From: Athripsodes cinereus | Lineage: Eukaryota > Arthropoda > Insecta > Trichoptera > Leptoceridae | Length of the DNA: 64,000 nucleotides | Reading direction: 5' to 3' | Assembly: GCA_947579605.1 (NCBI GenBank) | Contig: OX388320.1 | Coordinates: 3,596,001 to 3,660,000 of the forward strand | Part shown: piece by piece, positions 58,129 to 64,000 of the stretch | Layout: each line of letters opens with the position of its first letter | How positions within the stretch are numbered: position 1 is the stretch's first letter | Program-made: the position numbers and the translations under genes | Notes under the pieces: model-generated | Database searches by the model: none | What the model saw: the letters and a program-made list of their open reading frames with translations, nothing else | What the model was told of the DNA's origin: nothing

Positions 58129-58819
58129 ACAGTTTGTAATAAGATTTACCGATTGCCAGTAACTGCACTATTTACTTTACATGGTGTAGGTAGCCTAATG
58201 CAAGGCAGTGAATTTTACGAATGGCAACAATAAATTTTCGCGCAGGTATCTGCACGCGGTGTGACATTAAAAGATTTAAAAATCATTTCTTTACAATTTC
58301 AAAACGCTAAACATAACTTAAAGTGTTTATTTATTATTTTCACATCAACAGCACACTACAAACAATATATATGCATAAAAACAAACAATGCAAACAAAAA
58401 ATGGTATCAATATATCCCTATTTATAAGTGCACACAAATTAAAAATTCATATTAAGTTTGAAGCCCATAAGGTTGTCAGATTTAAATAAAAGAATAGTAA
58501 AATGATAAAAAAGCTACCACACTAGACAATAAAAAAAACAATATAAAGAAGAATAACAGTTATCTGTTCTTACAATAGGAATAATTAGTCAGTATATTTT
58601 TATAAATTATCCAGATTAACTGTCATTAACTAAATTAACCTAACCTACCTACCTGACCAACACACAAAAAAAACATGAATTAGTGTTAACTTATTATCTA
58701 TAGTACCTTCATAGAGTTTTCAGGAAAGGAAACTATTTCATTCAATTTTTAAAACAGAACAAAGACAATATATTCTAAATACGTTCAAAAATAAATACTC
58801 ACCCCCCCCCCTCCCTTCA

Positions 58820-58875
58820 TAAAGGTATATCCTTTTTGTCATCTTTTCTTCATCTATTCGCTCCACAATAAAATA
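58820..58875 (-). pseudogene. Tiny fragment of the LINE family at 24151-24858
   Basis: AAAGGTATATCCTTTTTGTC, then TTCATCTATTCGCTCCACAA resembles 24365-24412. It follows a run of ten C at 58802. Confidence 0.35.
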
Positions 58876-59366
58876 TTATATTAGAAAAATAAATCATTTG
58901 AAGTAACAATGTGCGTGCTTGTTGCAGTTCTTCTAACTAACCTAATAAACGTACTCAAAGAATTACCATAGTTATGTGGAGCAAACATAATAATACGAGC
59001 AATTTATATTTTTATTAACTACTTCAGTAAGTTCTACGGAAAGGTGTAATAAATCTCGTTGCAACATACAACATTTCAAAACAAAAAAGAATGCCAAGAA
59101 TCCTCTTATCATTCAATCAAAAAATGTTTAATAATAAAAATGGCATCCGAATAGAGGACTGTGGGGAGGAATGTTCCGTGGTAGAGTCCGTTTCTACACT
59201 CACCGCACCCTGTTGGATGCATTCGGAACGATCAGGGTGGCAGAAAAAAAACATCGGGGTGTATGTTATATATGACGTCCGATTACCGTTTGACACCTGA
59301 CACAAGAAATACTTCTGGGAATGAGGGGACAATACATTGCTACTTATTCGGAACACTAAAATATTT
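58876..59366. other. Intronic stretch, nothing recognised
   Basis: A less AT-rich block at 59150-59290 has overlapping frames on both strands, but no domain. Confidence 0.3.
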
Positions 59367-59540
59367 AATAAATAAAACAAGCGTTTTATTCTACTAATGA
59401 TTTAATTTGTGAGAGAGACGTCTTTCGTCTTATGAGGACATTGTCAATCATGAACCAGATTGACAATGTCCTCATAAGACGAAAGACGTCTCTCTCAAAA
59501 ATTAAATCATTAGTAGAATAAAACGCTTGTTTTATTTATT
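59367..59540. repeat. 174-bp fold-back element (about 82-bp arms, 8-nt loop)
   Basis: AATAAATAAAACAAGCGTTT at the left is inverted at the right end, and GACGTCTTTCGTCTTATGAG near the loop is also inverted. The loop is about 8 nt (ATGAACCA). Only a one-base difference in length and a few mismatches were seen near GTGAGAG/CTCTCAAA. Confidence 0.9.
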
Positions 59541-61589
59541 TCGATATGGAATTCTACTACCTAAACACCGACACAGTGACTAAAATATTTACTTACAACG
59601 ATCTTTTACTGTATTTGTATCCAAAACCTCATATATTTATGTATTATTTACTTAGTACTTTACGCATTCGGTCTAAGTCTTCCCATTCCATTATTCATTT
59701 ATTTCTAAAACTTTATGATAGGGATAATAAAGGTAATCGTAAAAATCAAAAACAAATAAACATTATTATAAAAGTATAATAAACAAATTAAAATGATATG
59801 AAAATTAACCAAGACATTGAAGGACCCACCGTCCACCCGGATACCGCAGAAGTCTGGGGATGAAAATTAACCGAAAAAAATCGTTTCTTCGCCAAACATT
59901 TATATCAGTTTCATATTTGTAATCACTTTTATGAATTTAACGACTCTTTGATACTTGGCCAACACAATATAAATTGTCAATGTAAAAAAAATCTGGATGA
60001 TTCTTCCTTTTTACTCAACAATGTATGTAATTGATTTTTTGGTATTAGTTTTTTTTTTTTTTACAAAGACCAACATACCTAATTTATCCATTTTTTGGTC
60101 CCTGTGAGGGCTGCCCCTGGCTCGCTCATCTGAGATCCCTATAGGGAGCCCATGATGAGTTTGATAAGAAGAAAGAGTGATGTGTGATGTCCATAATAAT
60201 TTAAAATATATTGTGAAAATTGTCAAATGTACCTATTGTAAGAAGGGAAATAAAAGAATTTCATTTCAGTTTACCATTGTGAAATTACATACTGGTGTAT
60301 GTTTGGTATGCAGTGTGACTTATTTGTTTAGTATAAGTTAAATAAATAAATAAAAAATCAAAATGTCATGAACATATTCCAAATAAAAGCGTTTCTTTAG
60401 TATTGGGGCATTATGCAAAGGTAAACAGTATGTAGGCTCAATGGTACACACAACAATATTCATAGAATATCTACAAAGTTACGTGACATTACGGGGTAGA
60501 GTTTAGTTGTCGAATGTCATGCGACGATTATTGTTTTGTTTCGTTTGGTTGCTATTTTGTTTTACTTTTTAACTGATACTATAATCTACTGCTATAATAC
60601 AGTACTAATATAATGATTCCATGTACTGGTAACGGGCGACGGACAAAGGAACGTCATTTCCGTGTTATGCAACATGGGGATTATTACATGCTTATATTAT
60701 GTAATAATACAGCAAGTAATATTTATGAAGTTATGTTATGTGTCATTGTTTTTAAAATATTAAATAGTAACGTGACATTTGTTGGGTAGAACGGGTTTAT
60801 CAAGGTGTACTGTATTGTACCCGTATACTAGAAATTATTAAAAATAAAATTGATAATATATGATCATATTTATAAATGAATAAAAAAAAAAATAACAAAT
60901 AACATGAATTGAAGTCCATAATTTGTAAAGCACTCGAGTTCTTTATCAATAATTTTAGGCTCGGAAAATAAAGAAATAATTTGAATTTGGAAAAAAGCAC
61001 AATATTTTCAATGCCGCTTACTTAGAAATACATATTGCACAAATTTGATAACAAGGTATTTTAAAAGTTTAATTTATAATAACTCGAGAAAAAAATGATA
61101 TTGACGTAACTGTTTAAATTATATGTTAATTTTTATCCTTTTTATCAAAGTATTGGAAAACCAAATAACAGGCAACCGATACAGAGATGAATAGATTTGT
61201 CGAAACTCAGAAAACCAATCAAACTAATCTCCTGTAAATACTGTGCAAAATGCACAGCACGTGGAGATGCGTCAAAAATATCCTCCATACTTCATACGAC
61301 AAAGCACTTGTTATGAATATATTAAAGAAATACCTACATAATATTTGCAAATCTAAAAAGTAAAGGCTAGTAAAATGAACTTCTTAAATTTGCTGATTCA
61401 AGTTTCCTAGAACAATTTTATTAGCAGTACTGAATAACTAACCAGTTTCTCCGTGGGATTTCTACCTACGCATATAAACTTAAAAGAAAATTTCCTTTGA
61501 TATAATGTAGTAAGTGTGAATATTAGATAAGATAACATGCAAATAATATCCTAGACGAGCATTCTCATATATAAATCAAGAGGCAGTTA
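59541..61589. other. Intronic stretch between the fold-back and micro-exon 2a
   Basis: A T-run at 60048-60061 and a (AAAT)n tail near 60341 suggest worn retroelement ends; no coding frame is assigned. Nothing else is seen. Confidence 0.3.
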
Positions 61590-61675
61590 ATAATTAAATA
61601 TTTACTATTAATTAAGACGATCTGATGGAGTTATAGTGATGGAGAGAGAGTTAGAGATTAATAATAGTATCTTAC
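61590..61675 (-). promoter_or_regulatory. CU-rich tract just downstream of micro-exon 2a donor
   Basis: On the minus strand the intron begins GTAAGATACTATTATTAA, then runs into CTCTAACTCTCTCTCC within about 35 nt. The equivalent position after micro-exon 2b has a similar tract. CU-rich elements beside exons are classic binding sites for PTB-type splicing regulators. The tract is seen; the regulatory role is inferred. Confidence 0.4.
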
Positions 61676-61732
61676 CGAAGTTGTTAATGTGTTTTGAGTC
61701 AGAGAAATATGATTATGCAGACTGATATTTAC
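61676..61732 (-). CDS. Micro-exon 2a (57 nt, 19 codons), duplicate of 32740-32790
   Basis: On the minus strand the polypyrimidine tract CTTTCTCTTTCTTTCCAG, with a branch-site-like CACTAAT 20-odd bases before it, precedes 57 nt ending in TCG, followed by the donor GTAAGATACT. In phase 0 it encodes VNISLHNHISLTQNTLTTS. The first 24 nt match the other micro-exon at 21 of 24 positions; two of the three differences are synonymous (TTG/CTG, CAC/CAT) and one changes Gln to His. The rest is diverged in sequence but keeps a multiple of three. It lies 1,262 nt downstream of exon 1 and joins it in phase 0. The first six exon bases, GTAAAT, follow CAG directly, so splicing to this acceptor regenerates a possible donor. 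Function unknown. Confidence 0.68.
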
Positions 61733-61911
61733 CTGGAAAGAAAGAGAAAGCCACAATTAGTGATTAAATCAAATTCATCTTTTTTTTTAAGTCTGGCAAT
61801 ATAAATAATGTTGACGTGTAATTTCTCATATAAAAATCGTTTGTAGTTAAATTTATTAAAAACATTGGTAAAAACGTATACAAACATACAAACAATCCCG
61901 CGATCTACATA

Positions 61912-62178
61912 TACCTACTCTACTTTCTGTACAACATCCTAAAGCACAATTCCCCTCAATACCTTTTTAAGCGTTTTGAATACCTGTCTTCACATGGACG
62001 TCCTCTGAGATCTCAGAATAACCAGTTACTTGCCGTCTCTGCCCACACCACAACCTTCTTCAGTTCATCATTTACGACCCATGCAATTAGAATGTGGAAT
62101 AATCTACCTTGCAATATTAGAAATTCCTCTACGCTACACGTTTTTAAGAATAACCTAAAATCCATAGACTTATCCTAA
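61912..62178 (+). pseudogene. C-terminal end of a CR1/Jockey-type LINE frame
   Basis: A plus-strand frame without start reads LYNILKHNSPQYLFKRFEYL, then GRPLRSQNNQLLAVSAHTTT, then FTTHAIRMWNNLPCNIRNSS and FKNNLKSIDLS to a stop at 62178. R-xx-N-x-Q-L then SF-x-x-x-A-x-x-x-WN-LP-x-x-I-R then F-K-x-x-L is the standard C-terminus of CR1/Jockey-group LINEs. Everything upstream is missing. A 3' UTR with a (TTA)n tail follows to about 62460. It lies inside the intron between exon 1 and micro-exon 2a, in the opposite orientation to the host gene. Confidence 0.8.
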
Positions 62179-62460
62179 AAAGTTCCTCCCCGTGCCTTTA
62201 TCCATCATTTTATAGTATTTATTAGAGGAAACATGACATATATAATGTTCTACTTAGGGCTAAGAATGTAATTAGTTATAATTAAATTAAGTATTAACTG
62301 TTCACATTTAGTATTAATTACACATTGTCAACATAGTATCACACATTATTTTGGTTAGCTGGAAGATATTGCCTCCAGGCAATAAGCTCGCCAATTGCTC
62401 ATAATTTTTTTTTTCTGATCAACAAAGTGTTCTTATTATTATTATTATTATTATTATTAA
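62179..62460 (+). repeat. 3' UTR and (TTA)n tail of the LINE above
   Basis: ATTGCCTCCAGGCAATAAGC forms a short hairpin before a (ATT)n tract at 62434-62459, which is typical of a LINE tail. Confidence 0.6.
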
Positions 62461-62624
62461 ATGTTTGTTCGTGTAAATATTGATTAACATGTCTAATAAC
62501 TTTATATGGATCAAGAGTTGAAAATGATAATCAAACTTACTTCTTCCAACTAAAAATGTATTGCAATTTCAACAAATAAGTTTGGAAGCCTAAAGTTGGG
62601 AAACAATAATAATTTGCATAAATT

Positions 62625-62757
62625 TGGGTTGGTTGGAAGAGATCAAGCCTTTGTAATAAACTCGCCCTCTGTATATTGATTTATTTAGTTTGAATGTATA
62701 TGTATCTTCTATGGAGTTGCTTGTTATCGATGTGCAGTAAAGAAGAAATAAATAAAT
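62625..62757 (+). repeat. LINE 3'-tail repeat (family C)
   Basis: TTGGGTTGGTTGGAAGAGAT, TAATAAACTCGCCCTCTGTA, then GATGTGCAGTAAAGAAGAAA and a (TAAA)n end. It is the family C tail, directly downstream of another LINE end. Confidence 0.65.
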
Positions 62758-62994
62758 AGTTTATGAAACAACGTTTTTTGCAAGAATACCCAAGATAACA
62801 CAAAAAAATGTTTTATTATATCACAATGACAATACTTCACGTTGATTCAGGCATCTATTAAAAAGTATCTTGTTAAAATTAGTCAGTTGATCGCAGAATA
62901 GTCTATGAGGAGCACACGATACCTATTTAAAATTAGAAACAAATTCAAAAAGAACAATACATTACATTTAAAATTAGACTATTGTAATAATTAC

Positions 62995-63090
62995 CTTGCG
63001 CAGCATTTCCTCCAGCGACTCCATGTCGATGTCGGAGTTACCGTTATTATTGTTGTTTGTCATAGAAGTAGATTGTGTATTTGCCACCAT
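62995..63090 (-). CDS. First coding exon of an unidentified host gene (32 codons, then splice donor)
   Basis: Read on the minus strand, an ATG at 63090 opens 32 codons: MVANTQSTS, then MTNNNNNGN, then SDIDMESLEEMLRK. The frame reaches AAG followed by GTAATA, a good splice donor between 62995 and 62994, leaving phase 0. Without splicing, the frame stops a few codons later. A second in-frame ATG at 63063 (codon 10) is an alternative start; neither ATG has a strong -3 base. The Asn run followed by an acidic, helix-prone SDIDMESLEEMLRK looks like a disordered N-terminus leading into a helix. The exon is less AT-rich than its surroundings, and the two micro-exons at 61.7 and 32.8 kb on the same strand join it in phase 0 (…MLRK-VNISL…). 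I do not recognise the family. What is seen: frame, donor and phase match. Inferred: that it is a transcribed gene. Confidence 0.72.
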
Positions 63091-64000
63091 AGAAAAACAA
63101 TAAACACTTTTTAGCTTCAGCGGCTATCACCCTCACAGCTTTTACAGATGTGGAGATGATGCAACAGTAGTGATACAAGAATCTGCTCGCAAAATAACGA
63201 ACAGAAAAATTAAGCGATTCGTAAAAGCAAATTAAAATCACAATGCTATATTAAAAATAACACATTTTGATAACCTTCGTAAAAAATCACTTATTTGTTA
63301 TCAACTGTTATTCACACTTTTTTCTACTTTATTTAGTTACGTTTTCCACAAAAAGGTTTGAATTATTCACTTATTCGTTGTTTTAACAATATTAAATTGA
63401 TTCACCTCTTTTTGGCGAGGTGCCAATAAAAATCACAATGTAACGTCAACATGTTTGGTTTTTTGTTTGATTTTCACAGATTTTTTTAAGTTCACATCTG
63501 TCGACAAAAAATATTAATTTATTATATTTTTCAAACTATTAACATTACCATAAGTTTAAGCCAAGCATTATAAATTTTAAATAATAGCCGATGTTATAAA
63601 ATGATTGTAACAAAGAACAGAGTTCCCAGGGACTTCTCAAATTTAATTATAAAATTTAAAGGAACAAAAGTGCGATAACTTTATGGTAACGATTATTATT
63701 AACAATGTTTCATGGATCCATAGTAAATTTCTTCGAAATTTTATATTTAAATTTGAGAAGAAAAATATCAGATATAGAGAGTTGTGTAATATAAATTCAT
63801 TTAAACACCTAAGCATTTTTAGATTATGAAAACCCAAATAAATTTCCATAGAGTTCAAAATATTTAGAAGAAATACTTAGGTTTACTAACAGAGTTATAC
63901 TCGTATACCAGACCCCCTAAACAAACACGCACTTGGCGATCGACTACAAACGAATTTTCGACAGTAAGCGCAACAATGACGGTAGGTACATGTAGGTAGA
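63091..64000 (-). other. Upstream region of exon 1 (5' UTR or promoter side)
   Basis: This stretch lies upstream of the start codon on the minus strand and should hold the 5' UTR, and perhaps the promoter or an upstream intron. I see no clear TATA box plus initiator pair. A short inverted repeat around 63404-63424 (CACCTC…GAGGTG on the minus strand) is the only structured spot noticed. No mobile element was recognised here, in contrast to most of the window. Confidence 0.3.

Noticed and set aside
1..64000. CRISPR arrays, operons and bacterial genes
   Set aside because: Repeats are not regularly spaced with unique spacers, and the sequence has insect repeats, splice sites and no dense coding.

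Overview
This window looks like eukaryotic, probably lepidopteran (moth or butterfly), nuclear DNA. It is AT-rich and nearly all non-coding. It is crowded with degraded non-LTR retrotransposon ends, tRNA-derived SINEs, fold-back and TIR MITEs, and Helitrons with 5'-TCTAATATATAAAAGG and CTAG-T ends. There is no operon, rRNA gene, functional tRNA gene, CRISPR array or virus. The long open frames are retrotransposon remnants, translated repeats or chance. The lepidopteran assignment rests on repeat style and is inference.

The one host gene I can support lies on the minus strand and enters from the right. A short first coding exon (62995-63090, ending in SDIDMESLEEMLRK) ends at a clean GTAATA donor in phase 0. 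Two homologous micro-exons follow: 61676-61732 (57 nt) and, 28.9 kb further on, 32740-32790 (51 nt). Both have the acceptor TTTCTTTCCAG, start with codons for VNISL, end at a GTAAGA donor, keep phase 0 and have a CU-rich tract just after the donor. In both, the acceptor is directly followed by GTAAAT, so splicing in the exon rebuilds a possible donor (a recursive-splice or ratchet arrangement, like the micro-exons of fly Ubx). I could not name the gene. Most of the window is therefore intron.

Layout. 1-6.7 kb: retrotransposon tails, a 245-bp MITE with 9-bp target duplications, a LINE remnant and a 3-unit tandem repeat. 6.7-15.3 kb: two inverted copies of one composite Helitron, each carrying the same two MITEs and a SINE, around a 3.8-kb spacer. 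15.3-23 kb: a TIR element, a 228-bp near-perfect palindrome, SINEs and a further MITE. 24-30.4 kb: a LINE with one in-frame stop, a 291-bp inverted pair, a hAT-like MITE and a 5'-truncated LINE. 30-44.6 kb: the downstream micro-exon, LINE scraps, fold-backs, a duplicated MITE with a flipped core, and an RTE-type LINE. 44.6-56 kb: mostly featureless intron plus a compound minisatellite at 51.4-52 kb. 56-64 kb: LINE, SINE and MITE copies, a fold-back, the upstream micro-exon, a CR1/Jockey-type LINE end, and exon 1 with its upstream region.

The mobile elements appear to be passengers in large introns. The palindromes and inverted pairs could form hairpins in pre-mRNA and so affect splicing between the duplicated micro-exons; that is inference.
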